This document shows, piece after piece, positions 1 to 11,397 of a stretch of 64,000 nt of DNA (position 1 is the first letter of the stretch; each line of letters begins with the position of its first letter). Source of the stretch: Fasciola hepatica (Eukaryota; Platyhelminthes; Trematoda; Plagiorchiida; Fasciolidae); the NCBI GenBank assembly GCA_948099385.1, contig CANUEZ040000167.1, forward strand, positions 2,438,001 through 2,502,000, given 5' to 3'. The notes under the pieces were generated by a model, which had not been told where the DNA came from, ran no database searches, and was given only the letters and a program-made list of their open reading frames with translations. The position numbers and the translations under genes were made by a program.

Positions 1-1071
1 TTACTCTGGATCAGGAATTTTTCGTTGCCACCGTTTTGGACTGTTGTGGATATTTCGTTATTCATTGTCAATCTCTTTTGTGTTCAGTATATTTTATGGT
101 TAAGCTATTCTGCTTCCCGAGTTAGAGTTTCCACCAGTGTTTTCGTTACTTTACAGTGATGAGGATTTCCATCGACAATGAACCCATGATGATCATCTAT
201 GTAATGAATGTGATTTGGTGTCTAGCAAGATATTAGTCGTCAGCCGTTTACCTTTAGCCAACGAACCATAATGCGCCAAATTGACAAGAATGTTCCGCAG
301 TAGCAACCATCGATCATCTACTGAATTTAACTGCATCAGAGTTCTACTGCAATGCAGGTTCCAGTGATCAACTGTCCGGTGGTTTTATCACTGATTTCAA
401 ATGGTGCCGTTTTCAGGTCTGAAGATGGAATCTTTCCGATGAAAAATGCATTAAAAATTGATAAGTGAAAGAATTACTTCAAATGAATTCATCATATCCA
501 TGGCAAAATTACTGTTAAACTTGTGATACCATGGACCATTCTAAGACTCAGTTCAAGTACTTGTCTCCTTTGAGTCCGTATGTAAGTGTGGCCGACAAGT
601 TTCCTCCCATTCTGAGAAGGGAGATTCTATTACTTTGTCTTAGAATTGAATGTTGGAAGTAGTAGCAAATTGTGTCTAATTGCAAATGACTTTATCACCA
701 ATGTGACTGGTTCTATACTATAAACTTGACGTCTTAATGGAAGGCAACTGGTCTGTTATTAACCAGATCTGAAACTACAGATTAGAAGCAGCTGAAAACC
801 ACGCTGCGAGGAGAATCCGGTTCTGCGAAGAGTATCACTGGAATTCCTCCTCTGGCTAACGCATGGACATGGATGGATTACACTGTGATGGACAAGGATA
901 CTGGAGTACCAGTATAAATGACTAGCTCGTTTTTGGTTGAAATGCCAAGATTATGAGTAAACGATCCAGTATTCTGAATGTGATTATGCTCTTCACCGCG
1001 ACAGTTGCCTACCACATTATCTTCAACCGTTTAGTAGGTGTTTTTGTTTTTTCAATTAGCATGTCTAGCAG
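1..1071 (+). other. Intronic left flank of the USP10-like gene
   Basis: No open frame, RNA gene or recognisable transposon is visible. A T-rich tract at about 1040-1057 leads into the first exon and looks like a polypyrimidine tract. By inference this is the 3' part of an intron whose upstream exons, including the catalytic Cys box of the protease, lie outside the window. Confidence 0.5.
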
Positions 1072-1308
1072 CCGCACATTTTATACCTCAGTATGGATAG
1101 TTCATACTGTTGTGGTAATTGTTTGAATCCATCATTATGTACACAGGAATGCCTTACACAAATGCTCGCAAAATTACACGAAGAAATGGCTCTGCTCAGT
1201 GGTGAAACGCAAAACACAAAGGCTGATACTGCCGTGAATGAGGATGATGATGAATCTGATTGGATCGTCACCGATCGAACGGGTAAACGTCGTCCAATGG
1301 CGCGCAAG
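1072..1308 (+). CDS. USP10: USP10-like deubiquitinase, exon with linker before the split catalytic domain
   Basis: This exon encodes about 79 residues of a ubiquitin carboxyl-terminal hydrolase related to USP10, a cysteine protease that removes ubiquitin from substrates. The segment LAKLHEEMALLSGE aligns with the USP10 region around its LHEEM motif. The following acidic stretch (NEDDDESDW) matches the acidic linker ending in EDEW of USP10. The exon ends in MARK, followed by GT at 1309. Splicing to 2847 is phase 0 and restores a collinear match. The start is uncertain: AG at 1070-1071 gives phase 0 after a good pyrimidine tract, and AG at 1090-1091 is the alternative. A cysteine-rich stretch (YCCGNC) near the start has no counterpart I know in the vertebrate protein. 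The catalytic Cys exon is not in the window. Confidence 0.82.
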
Positions 1309-2846
1309 GTTCGTTCACGCGACTTGAATGGTTCACCTGCCTACCTGAATTCGGACAAGTAGGATCCTTTATCAGGTTTCCTCCAATATGCATTCCTATC
1401 AAAATCTTCGTACCAGCATTGTGGCCCCGATTGGGGAAAACTTAAGTGTGCTAATCAAGCAAGAATTTTCCTTCTCACGGATAAATTTAATGGGTGATTA
1501 GTGTTTCTGCAATCGCATCATCTGATCCAGAATACTTGAACTGAAGACATTCCTCTCCATGTAGACTAAGTAGCTCAATAATCACTGTCCAACTGTCAAC
1601 GAGAGAAGGCTCGGAGTGAATGTATTGGTCTATTTGTGAATACCTTTCAACGTACACTCATTTCGATATGATGGTCCAGAAACAAAATGTTCCGTTTCGG
1701 CTTCTATAGCTAGTCCTTTTAGAGGATGCGCTTTCCTTATCTGTTTGTGGCAGTTCTTGATTTTTATTCCCTGAACCACAAACGTTTGGGAATGTCGAAA
1801 TGGGCCCATCAAAACCCATTCGTTTGAAGTGCACATTATGGTTTGCTTTTTCAAACTGGACGCCAGAATCCTGATCTCGATCTTATTCTGAACTATCTGT
1901 TAATTCCGATCATCCTCAAATGCCCCCTCTCCACATGTACTCGGATTCAGGTCTCATGTAACTCATTGCGTTCACTTTAATTGTTTTACGTAATTGTCTC
2001 ATATACGTTCGCGACCAGAACCCTGACAAATGCCAGAGTTCACGTGAAATGCTCTAAGAGAACCTGTTGATGTATAGAATCGATCGGTCCCCGAGGAAGC
2101 TTCGGATTGATGAAGTAGAGCGATGAGTCTAACACACTTGTGCGAAAATTGTGATATTATCCATGAAACTGTTGGAGTGGCACAGTTTATAGCGTCCTTT
2201 AAATTATTGAGAGATTATGTACACCTAATGCCGTTGAACCAGTACTAAACGTCAATCCGATAATCGTGGAGCACTGCGCATTATCACACCTTGACTTCAG
2301 GCGGATTGTATAGAGGTACTCGTTTTGAGCTCGATACTAAAAACCACTGGAAGTTTCATGGAGGTCTTCAGATAGGTTATTTCCAAGAGAATTGTTGGGT
2401 CTGAATTTTGTCATAACAGTCGCTTACTGATTGGTTTCTTGTTGGAATCGGATAATTGGAATACTGCAAAGGGTTATTGGTCGATTTCCTTCAGAGTATT
2501 TAACTGTTCTTTCTGTTAGGATCTCGTGATAACAAGGTGATCTTATAAAGCTTGAGTCGTGAGAAGCGCTGTGCCACTTTCCTGGTCAGCGTTTCTTCAT
2601 GAACAAGCAGATTTTCTACGGTTCATTGCCATTGTCTCGTGGCTATCTATTTCTGGAACTGAGTGGGGTTGAAGTGGGTGCTTCAATTGCTAAGGGCATT
2701 GCTAAGGGCCCCAGACTCATCACCTTGTTGCGAAAGAGTTCTCCACTTTCTTTTCAGTTTAATCGCATCGTTTGCGGTCATCCAGCCATACTCAATTTCG
2801 TAGCGCCGGATACCTTTTCAAGCTCACTTATTGTCCATTTTCACAG
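1309..2846 (+). other. Intron of the USP10-like gene
   Basis: A 1.5 kb intron with donor GTTCGT and acceptor TTTTCACAG. I see no recognisable transposon in it. Several short open frames are present but none has protein-like composition or a motif I recognise. Confidence 0.65.
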
Positions 2847-3074
2847 ACGGAACTGGATGGTGGAGCTAGTCCAATTTCACGCCTCTTCTCCGGAATTTTA
2901 TTAAACTGTTCCACTGTGAATCATGCCAAACATGCTACAGTGCGTGGTAGAGGCTGTGGATCGACCGGATCTTCGTCCAATCCTGTTTCCGTGGACGAGC
3001 TCGCCCGTAATGCTACCCATGTGTCCGTGAAGGAGCCGTTCTTTATACTTCCGCTGGAAATCAGTGACCCAAAG
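2847..3074 (+). CDS. USP10: USP10-like deubiquitinase, internal exon
   Basis: The exon encodes 76 residues starting TELDGGASPISRLFSG and ending EPFFILPLEISDPK. In USP10 the matching block reads from the TPI..IFGG motif to the PFF..LDI strand of the catalytic fold, so the order and spacing fit. Between them lies a flatworm-specific stretch rich in Ser, Gly and Asn. Both borders are canonical AG/GT and phase 0: acceptor at 2845-2846, donor GTGTAG at 3075. The donor immediately creates an in-frame TAG, so reading through would truncate the protein. The next exon lies 14.4 kb downstream. Confidence 0.86.
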
Positions 3075-4034
3075 GTGTAGTTTCTCTTTCGTTTTCTTTC
3101 GTGTCTGCCTGCTTGATTTTGTCCGATGGCTTTTTCCCGATGATAAAACATTTTTTGTCCAGTTAGCAGAGTTGGCTGACTTCCACGGGAATGACGTTTG
3201 CTGCTAATACACTCAGGCTGTTTGGCTTGTTTCACACCTTATTTTATCCACCATAAAATTTGATCTAGAGCACCTTGTAAAAGAGAAATGAATAATACGT
3301 AGTTCGATTATTACTCTTGTCATATGGTTCAGACATGAACTACTTAGCTTTTGTGTGATTTGTTACTTCCTTATTCAGAAAGCTTGATATCCTGGACGAT
3401 TTCCGCTTTTGTAGGTGTTGTTTTGAAGCTTCACAAAACGTAATTTGATGTCTTATCTATTAGAGAACCAGTTTTAGAGAGCTGAGTAGTGTCTTGAGGT
3501 ATTCCGTCCAGCGTCCGAGACACTGGTGTTGATCGTAGATGGGTACTTTTCTCACTCACCTGATTACTACCGATAATTTAAACGAAATAAAGTAACTGGT
3601 AGTAGTTCCACGACGAGACTGCACCTTGACGTGGTGTGATGGCTTGCGCGCCTCTATGACCCAAAGAGCTATACAGGATGGCTTCTTTAAGCCGGAGATG
3701 CAATCATACCTGACAGGTCAATGGGTAGAGGTCAGACAAAGTCCAGTCTCCTGGTCCTCCAGGTTGGGGGTTGATTTGAGCTAGCAACTCAGTCGAAAAA
3801 ACCAGTGGAAGAATAATTGATCCAAGCAAATGGGCTTCCACTAAGCCATCCCGCTGCCTTGCGGATAGGTTCTTGTCAGAACTAAAGGCTTTGGATGAGG
3901 ACCCTAATCGTTCTCCTGCTTTGTAGCTGGACACCCTAGCAGTACCCGTCCAACATCTCCCATGAACTGCACCAATACAAAGAATTCCATACTGCATCGG
4001 TCGTCGCGCAGGCTAATCAGGACCGCGCTGCCCA

Positions 4035-5768
4035 TTGCATCGAGCGGGGTGGGTAGTGATAAGTGTGCTACTGCTCAGAGTTCCCTCTGTTATTCAACCT
4101 TTGTCTTCTGTCCCTAACCATCCCTCTTTGCCCCATCTATCCACCCATAATGCTCCCACTGATAACACGGTCAATACTCGCAACGGTTCACTGTCAAATA
4201 GTATCGGGAATAATCCTCTGTCTGGTAACTCACATTTTCTCAAGCCCCGTCAGCCTCTGAATCTCGGCTCCTTCAACTTGCGTACACTCATGCAGGCCGG
4301 TCAGCAGGCGTGCCTAGCCCTCACAATGAACTGTCTGAAGATTGATGTTTGCTGCTTAAGCGAAACGCGTATCCAGGATTCGAGCAGTGTAATTCAACTA
4401 ACTGCTCCTGGTATCTCATCGAGGTATATTCTGCGCACCTCAGGAGACGAAGCAGCTTGAGCTGTGGGTCAACGTGGTGTAGGAATAGTCTTGGCTGACA
4501 AGGCTGAGGCTGCCATCTTAGACTAGATCCCTGTTAACAGTCGTTTATGTGCTATGAGACTCCAGGGATCAGTCGGCGTTCGAAAGGACAGTTGTGTTAA
4601 ACGCAATTTGTTCGTGATCTCGGCGTACGCCCCAACGGACTGCAGCTCAGACTTGCAGAAATATGAGTTCTATGATGCCCTCGCCACTCTCGTTCACAGC
4701 AGTAAAGGTTCTGACATTGTAGTGCTAGCTGATGACTTGAATGCACAAGTTGGCAAACTTAGTGTGTCAGAAGCTTGTTTAGGTGGGCGTTGTGCTTTAC
4801 CCGCTGAGCGTACAGATAACGGGGATAGGCTTCTCCAGTTTTGTACGGACAATCGATTGTTCTTGTCTAGCACCAATTTCCGACACAGCTCGCGTCGCAC
4901 AGCGACATGGCGCTCTAACTCTACAGGTACTTTGAGTCAAATTGACCATATCGCCGTAAGCTACCGATGCCGCAGTTCTGTTCAGAACTGTAGATGTTAC
5001 TGGTCCACGTACGTAGAGTCGGACCATGCCTTAGTTCTAATGCGATTATCTCTCCAGCTCCATGGTCATCGTCGCAAACCGCAAACCGGATTAGCCGTGC
5101 AGCGTTTGTGTGATCCAGAAGTTTGCACCCGTTATGGGCAGACGTTAGCACATGAGCTAGGATCCACGGAGAACAGTAATGTAGATGAGCATTGGGCTCA
5201 TATCAAACAAGCGATGCACTTTGCAGCAGGTTTCGCCTGTGGTCCTCGATCCGTTGTCCATCAGAGACACTGGATCTCGCAAGAGTCGCTGAGTATAATG
5301 GAGCAAAAGCGTCAGCTTTCGAACCGTAAGGAGATGAATAAGATGCGGAGAAAGCTGCAAAGACAAGTTACGCGAAGCCTTAAGAAGGATCGCGAAAATT
5401 GGTGGGTCAATGTAGCCGAAGAAATGGAAGTGGCAGCTGCTTCAAGTAACAGTCAAAGACTGTTCAAACTTATTCGTGACACCGGTGGACGGCGAACTCA
5501 GGTCAGTGAAACGATTTGGGATAGAAATGGAGAACCCATCCATAACAAACAGCAAAGGCTTGACCGATGGACCGAGTACTTCAAGGAACAGTTTAGCTGG
5601 CCGCACGCTAGTGTAGTTACTCCCGTGTCAACAACTGTGACTTCTTGGGTGGTATCACTTGAGCCCCCATCAGAAGTAGAAGTAGAGTCATGTATTCGAT
5701 TACTTAGGCGGGGGAAAGCGGCGGATCCCGACGAACTTCCCCCCAGTTCTTTTCAAACTGGGTGGTGA
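4035..5768 (+). pseudogene. LINE family 1 endonuclease domain, broken
   Basis: Conceptual translation shows the apurinic/apyrimidinic endonuclease fold of LINEs, which nicks target DNA to prime reverse transcription. In order: LGSFNLRTL near 4263, catalytic CLSETRIQD near 4350, YAPTDCS near 4624, DDLNAQVG (normally GDFNA) near 4730, and SDHALVLMRL near 5021. Two stop codons interrupt the N-terminal half and the C-terminal half shifts frame in a cytosine run near 5740. The reading before 4260 is rich in Ser, Pro and Asn and is probably a linker or leader. The same TGA after GDEAA is present in copy 3, which suggests common descent from an already damaged source. Confidence 0.85.
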
Positions 5769-5847
5769 GGCGTTGATATAATCACTTACCGCCTTGCTTC
5801 GTGACATTTAGACCGAGGAGCGTATTCCGTTAATATGGAGCGAGTCA

Positions 5848-7209
5848 TTGATTGTTCCCATCTTCAAGAAGGGAATACGCAATGACTGCAGTAATCATCG
5901 TGGGATTAGCTTAATTCCGATAGTCATCAAAGTATTAACTTCGATTTCGCTGCATCGTCTTACACCGGCTCGCGAGAGGAATGTCCGCGAACAGCAGGCT
6001 GGATTCCGCCCAGGTCGAGGATGCATCGACCAGATTTTTACTCTTCGCCGACTTCTTGGAACGCGTCACACGCACCACCGACCAACAATAATGCTTTTCT
6101 TAGACCTGAAAGGCGCCTTCGATTCAGTTGATCGAACATCGCTTTCCAGTACTCTTCATCAAAAAGGTATGCCCCAGAAGTTCGTGAACCTAATGAGATC
6201 ATTGTATTCTCATACTTCTGGCCGCGTTAGGGTTTACGGTGAGCTATCCGGTCGGTTCGAAACGACCAGTGGTGTTCGACAGGGATGCCCTTTGTCTCCA
6301 TTCCTTTTTAACTTCGTCATGGACGAAATAATGGAGAGTGCGTTGCAAAATCTTCAGGATGTAGGCGTCGAACTAGGAGATAGTGAAAAGGTATGTGACC
6401 TAGATTACGCAGACGACGTTGTCTGCTTGTTCGAATGCACGGAACATGCTCAGCCTGCACTAGATAATCTCGCAAGAGCTGTAGCTCTATTCGGCATGCG
6501 TTTTGCACCTTCAAAGTGTAAGGTGATGTTACAAGACTGGACATCAACAATTCCGAGCTTGATGCTCGATGGGGAGGTGCTGGCAGTTGTCGATCACTTC
6601 ACCTACCTCGGTAGTTGCGTGACGACGGATGGGAGCACAGTAGTAGAGATGAACTGGCGTACATCCAAGACTGGAGCGGTGTATGCTGTATTGAAGCATC
6701 TATGGCGCCGACCTGATATTTCGCTAGAGTTGAAAAGTCGTGTGTATTGTGCCGCAGTGCGTTCAGTTTTGTTGTATAGTTGCGAGACTTGGGGTCTGCG
6801 TGCGCAATGTGTTTGTCGTCTTGGGGTTTTCGACCATCGACGTTTGCGTAGCATCGCTAAGATTTGGTGGAATAACCACGTGAACAATGCTGAGGTCAGA
6901 AAGCGAGTATTGGGTACTAGTTCAGAGAACATTCTGTCACAGCTTATCCAGCTCAGTAGACTTCGTTGTTTGGGGTTCGTGTTACGTATGGCAGATACAC
7001 GTCTACTATACCGTGTCCTATTCTCCGCCTCTCCCAGGGAGTGGAAGAGACCACGTGGAGGTCAACAGATGACTTGGCAGCGAGGAATGAGAAAATGTAC
7101 AGCAAACTTAGGAATAGTAGATGCTTCATGTCTTCGTAGTTGGGGTACAAAAGATCCCTCAATCAGTTGGCTGGATACACTGAAGGATATGGCAATGAAC
7201 CGCGAATAG
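5848..7209 (+). CDS. LINE family 1 reverse transcriptase and C-terminal region
   Basis: A 453-codon open frame with the reverse transcriptase core. Visible motifs, in order: IVPIFKKG, REQQAGFRPGRGCIDQI, FLDLKGAFDSVDR (motif A), GVRQGCPLSPFLFNF (motif B), the catalytic LDYADDVV at 6403-6420 (motif C), then FTYLGSCVT and the C-terminal RTE block FDHRRLRSIAKIWWNNHV. The frame is open to a TAG at 7207; the related copies read CAG there and stop about two codons later. The probable full protein would begin in the endonuclease, so this is the intact downstream half of a broken polyprotein. No host function is implied. Confidence 0.9.
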   Translation: MIVPIFKKGIRNDCSNHRGISLIPIVIKVLTSISLHRLTPARERNVREQQAGFRPGRGCIDQIFTLRRLLGTRHTHHRPTIMLFLDLKGAFDSVDRTSLSSTLHQKGMPQKFVNLMRSLYSHTSGRVRVYGELSGRFETTSGVRQGCPLSPFLFNFVMDEIMESALQNLQDVGVELGDSEKVCDLDYADDVVCLFECTEHAQPALDNLARAVALFGMRFAPSKCKVMLQDWTSTIPSLMLDGEVLAVVDHFTYLGSCVTTDGSTVVEMNWRTSKTGAVYAVLKHLWRRPDISLELKSRVYCAAVRSVLLYSCETWGLRAQCVCRLGVFDHRRLRSIAKIWWNNHVNNAEVRKRVLGTSSENILSQLIQLSRLRCLGFVLRMADTRLLYRVLFSASPREWKRPRGGQQMTWQRGMRKCTANLGIVDASCLRSWGTKDPSISWLDTLKDMAMNRE

Positions 7210-7436
7210 TGGCGATCGTGTTGTCACCTTCTGTCGAATCAGAATGATTGATCAGTGTGCGTTTGTACAGTTAGACTGTGTATTCCGTGTGTTGGCTACT
7301 AGGGCATTCTTTCCTTTTCGCACCCGTGTAGGTCCACTCCCTGTCCATCTTGTATATGCATACTTTCTAATTCAACGTGCAAGATGGTGAGAAAGGCAGT
7401 GGTCAGTGGGGCTTGCCCTACTGTTTACCGCTGTAC

Positions 7437-7466
7437 GATGATGATGATGATGATGATGATGATGAT
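7437..7466 (+). repeat. (GAT)n tail of LINE copy 1
   Basis: Ten GAT units end the element. The inverted copy ends in a shorter tract of the same trinucleotide at 18742-18753, so it is the family's own 3' tail rather than an unrelated microsatellite. Confidence 0.85.
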
Positions 7467-7618
7467 CCACGTGATGCTTTTTGATCAGATTTTGCTGCTT
7501 CTACGAAGTCAATCGTTAGATTTACATTATTACTATTTTCATCATCATTATTGTTACATCGAGCCGGGAGTCGGGTATGGTGCCAAAACCGCAAATACAG
7601 AAACAAGTATCAAGAAAA

Positions 7619-7620
<2 letters not shown>

Positions 7621-7679
<59 letters not shown>
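7621..7679. repeat. (AT)n microsatellite
   Basis: About 29 AT units. It abuts the 3' end of the minus-strand family-2 LINE fragment, as the second TA array does at 12392-12491, so it may be the tail of that family. Confidence 0.9.
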
Positions 7680-7681
<2 letters not shown>

Positions 7682-8345
7682 GTATTACGCCGGCTTGAGA
7701 ACAGGCATGGTGCCAACGCAACAACAACAGAGAGAAATTAAAAAGTCGAGGGGCGGAGATTGGGTGTCAGCATAAAAATTGCAACACGTATAAGCAAATA
7801 TTTTCGATATTTTGACCGTATATGTTTCGTAGATTCTTTTGTGCCTTTCCTAATCCTTTGTGGGGAACGGAAAGTCAGCGGACAGACCATGTAGCATTTA
7901 CGCCACTGGATTTGGTTAGGAACCCTGTCTCAGCGTCTCTGACATACAACAATCCACATCTCTTGGGCCGCAACCAAGAGGACGGGAAGCACCAACTAAA
8001 GCCAGTGCTGAGTTAACCTCTTCATACCCCTACGCCAAGCCATGGTTTGTTCGTCATATGGCTTCTTCCGGAGATACCAAGGAGGCGCAAATTGTGCGCT
8101 GGAGGTAGGCGATGAGTAGGCGTGCGTAAACCGTGTCCAACCCAATGGGGACGGTGTAAGTTTGGCCATTTCTGTCAGTGGGCGACTATCCACACCCAGC
8201 ACACGCCGATAAACCAGGTCTTTTCTCACACGGTGTTCCCACCAGACGCGAGCAGTGCTTCGGATTTATCTGTGGCTGAATACGATAGTCTCCGGGCGTC
8301 TGCGTGGAGCAGCAGGGAATCATATCCGTAGAGGTAAACCGTGCA
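7680..8345 (-). mobile_element. RTE LINE family 2, 3' fragment
   Basis: The complement encodes decayed RTE C-terminal sequence, for example RMKRLTQ-like and LVYRRVLGV stretches around 7996-8229. Its nucleotide sequence parallels the 3' part of the larger family-2 element at 12.5-13.0 kb, including the stretch around CTTGGGC near 7960 and 12705. Frameshifts and stops are frequent. The 5' limit is approximate. Confidence 0.65.
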
Positions 8346-8584
8346 CTGTGGCATTATAAACCCATTCGGACATCATGGCGGTTCCTCACGTGATCTTGAT
8401 CCATTGAGGCCAGTCTGGCCTTCGCTTTTCGTAATGCGTTCTTTTCTCTTGCACCATATAAGGCTGTAATCAGGTTCTGCGATACTTAAATTCACTAACT
8501 GATCGTAACTTCTCAGCTTGCACGGACTCCCGACTGTCTTGTAAAAGTACTTCGCACTTCCGTTGAGCAAACCACACCATACCT

Positions 8585-9232
8585 TTTTATTACAGTTAAA
8601 TTGAATTACAGCATAAGGGGTAAACCATATAATCGAAAGACATACCGTAAGAATGGTTTCTGGGGGACACTTAACATTATTGACCTTGCTTTTGAAAAGA
8701 GAAAGGTTGTAAGTTGATGGTAAGACAGAAAGAGGGAGAGTTTTCCATAATTTAACGGTCTGGGGGAAGAAAAAAGATTGAAAGATAGAAATACGGCATC
8801 TGTTGACAGAAACTTTATAAGGATGACTGGTTGTCTGGGTACGTCATAATCGGGAATAATCTTTGGGAAGAGTAACTGCCCAAGCTAGCTCAGAAGAACA
8901 AGGTCCAGAATAGTACCGGCAGAAGAGAGACAACGAAGCAACAGCCCAACAATAGGCTGGTGACTGCAGACTCGAGGTCAAAGACGGGTCGTCGATCATC
9001 CGGCTAGCCTTGCGTTGAACCCGATCCAGAAGATAAAGCGAGATAGACGAAGCTCCAGCCCAAACATGATTGTAGTATTCAAACGTGGAGCGGATTTGAG
9101 CTTTGTATAACAGAAGAAGATGAGCTAGTGTGAAGAAGCGTCTGGCGCGAAACGGAGCACTGACTTTGCGCGCAGCACGAAAAGCGAGCTGAGATACTCC
9201 GGAATGCCTCGAATTGACACGACAGACTGTCA
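8585..9232 (-). mobile_element. Jockey/CR1-like LINE, C-terminal RT fragment
   Basis: The complement translates, with a few frame changes, into a block I recognise from Jockey/CR1-type RT C-termini: STFEYYNHVWAGASS, then LLDRVQRKASRMIDDP, then ASLSLFCRYYSG and FFPQTVKLWKTLP. These correspond to the family's usual EYCSHVWGGA, LLDRVQRKA and LW.SLP motifs. The element is 5'-truncated and ends near an A-rich AATAAA stretch. Its 3' end abuts unidentified sequence at 8346-8584. Confidence 0.72.
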
Positions 9233-11397
9233 GTCAGCCTTATGGTCTCATTGGTGATGGATCATTTAAATCACTCTTCGAGCTTCATTTCACTTTACAG
9301 TTCAGTATTGTATTGCATATCATTACGCGAACAGACATCTGTTATGTTAGTTTCGGGGCAGAATAGTCTGGAAGTGTAATAAATTTCGGCAGCCTAAGTC
9401 AGATCGTCGATACATTTGGGTAATACTCACAAAAACCGTTCCTTGTATTTGCATGAATGCTGCTGCAGAACATTGCTTTTGCCAGTACTAATGTGGTTTA
9501 CTGAACAGAACCCTCCATCCAGATGTTATTACTGGCTTTAGTGATATATTTGCTGAGGAGGACAGTAGTTGAAAGATGATTGGGAGCGGCGAAGCTCTAG
9601 TGAACTTTGTTTCAGCCATCAGGTTCCTATTGTTGTGCGGTTAAGATGTTATTCTGTGTAGCTCTAACTGGAACCTGAAGTTCTTCGCGCGTCGGTCTCA
9701 GCCACCACGTGTGTTTGTGACATTTGTGTTGTTTCTATCGATCTACAAACAAATTTGATTGGATTTGTGGATTGATCTGTACATGTTTTTCTCATTCGGT
9801 TGTCTAATTTTGATATCTAACCAGTGTTCTTCAAATTGATTGCTTGCTACTGGTAGACGAAACATGAAAGTTTTTGTGTTCCTGCTATGCAGCAGCACCT
9901 TTTCAGAGCTCTTGAAGTCACTGTTGTTGTTTGCGGTATCGCCATTGTGGTTGCTCGTATCCTGCTGCATAAAGTTCATTGGTCGACGGCACATCCTCGA
10001 ATCTTGTATAGTCTGTCCAAAAATTTGGGAATCACATCAATTCAGTCAAAATCCAGTCGCATTCCATTTCATACAACAGTAGCCAAAATATGCAATAGAC
10101 ACTGGTTTAGCGAGTGAGTAGTATCTGTTGTATGAACCGGGATTCGACTGTATGCCACGATTTCGACCGAATTGAAGTGATCCCGAATTTCTTGATTGGT
10201 GTCACAACTTCAATAACGTGGACGGGGTCGTTGACTGAACGGCACGCGGTACTCAGTGAATACAGGAAAAGTGTGTAGGGTGTGTTACCCGATAGTATTA
10301 GAGCGGTCTCAGAACGTCTACTGTCACTAGTCTGGAGATGACGGGTAAAAAACGACGCAGTGGTCCTCTTGGGACAGCAGAATGAAAACAACATCATGCC
10401 AGGTTGAAATTAAATCGAGTGTCTTATAATGGAAAACCCACTTGCAATTTTCGCACCTTAAACTCCAACGCAGTTATTCACCATGTGTATGCCTATCTCG
10501 GTGTAAAGCAATAAGTACTTGATTATTTACGGTGGTGATAACCTTGATTTGTCGCAATTTACGCCATGCGTCGTTCACACGGCAAGCACAAAATTATCAC
10601 TATGGCTTTTTGAAATTAAGGTCAATGCCTCATGAGTGTCTGTGTGGACACAGTGCTAGACGGGGGTACAAAAATGGCCGCCTACTGTAACAAAGAACAA
10701 TGTAGATCTAAATCTAAAAACGATATAGTGGTTTTTTTCGGAACCGGAGAATGATTAATCGATATTTTTGAAGACCTGTATGTCCTGGTCGCCCATTGCA
10801 CCATTTACTGTTATACTTCCAATATGGACCACACAAATCAAGATCGCATGTATATACTGGTGTAAAAGCGTTATAATGAATAGCTAGGTTATGAACGATC
10901 ATCACGCCCACCACAATTTGAATGAATCGTGGGCTTTTCGTAGCCTCTGAGCGATTGGTTGGCCAAGCGTCCAAAGCATTCCAGCACATGCTTAGTAGGC
11001 ATTTGTAAATCAGAATCAACATAAGTGGAACTTGGAACAATATCCATAAGCTTATCTCAGAAAACGAAGCGTTTCTTTGACACAAGTAAAATAGAAGTAG
11101 TGATGTCTTTAATAGCCCTCAACCCCAGTGAAGCAGGTTCAGTTTCAGTGACGAAGGTGCACTGAAAAGAGTGTTTCGTTTGATCAGTGAGAGAAGCATT
11201 GGATGAGGTCGAAATAGACCCAGTTCTTCCTGCTATAACAGTACGGTCTCATGTAGTTGAAAAATAGAGATGGCAGGATGTAAAACAGAAACGGGAACTG
11301 AAGATTCGACGGTACCAGTGTCCATAATGAGCTGCTGTTGAATTGTACCACCAATGAAAAATGGACGAGCTGTATCGATGATCTCTGTCCACTGCAT
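9233..11397. other. Intronic sequence with no identified gene
   Basis: Apart from the inverted repeat at 10021-10190, nothing is recognised. A 123-codon minus-strand open frame at 10714-11085 has a hydrophobic N-terminal third (residues 10-35) and several Cys and Trp residues, but no family motif and no supporting splice sites, so I do not call it a gene. Confidence 0.5.
10021..10190. repeat. Imperfect inverted repeat (foldback)
   Basis: The arm at 10021-10079 matches the reverse complement of 10125-10190 with scattered mismatches and small gaps. They are separated by about 45 bases. Transcribed RNA would fold into a long imperfect hairpin. It could be a small foldback or MITE-like element; no protein is encoded. 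Confidence 0.6.

Larger units (their letters stand above)
3609..7466 (+). mobile_element. RTE-clade LINE, family 1, near full length (copy 1)
   Basis: About 3.9 kb of non-LTR retrotransposon. The 5' end (near 3609) is defined by similarity to the 5' end of the inverted copy at 22548. Order: a roughly 450-bp leader, an apurinic-type endonuclease, a reverse transcriptase with YADD, a C-terminal region, a short 3'UTR and a (GAT)n tail. Endonuclease before RT, a single coding region and a trinucleotide tail are typical of the RTE clade. It is dead: in-frame TGA at 4458, TAG at 4524, one extra C in the run near 5736-5741, then TAA and TAG codons before 5848. No target-site duplication was found. 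Its last 650 bp are almost identical to copies 2 and 3 while the rest is not. Confidence 0.92.

Noticed and set aside
7384..7775. Several frames of Ile-Tyr repeats on both strands
   Set aside because: They are translations of the AT microsatellite and GAT tail, not genes.
10714..11085. 123-codon minus-strand frame with a hydrophobic stretch as a possible membrane-protein exon
   Set aside because: No family motif, no matching splice partners, and it lies antisense in an intron full of repeats.
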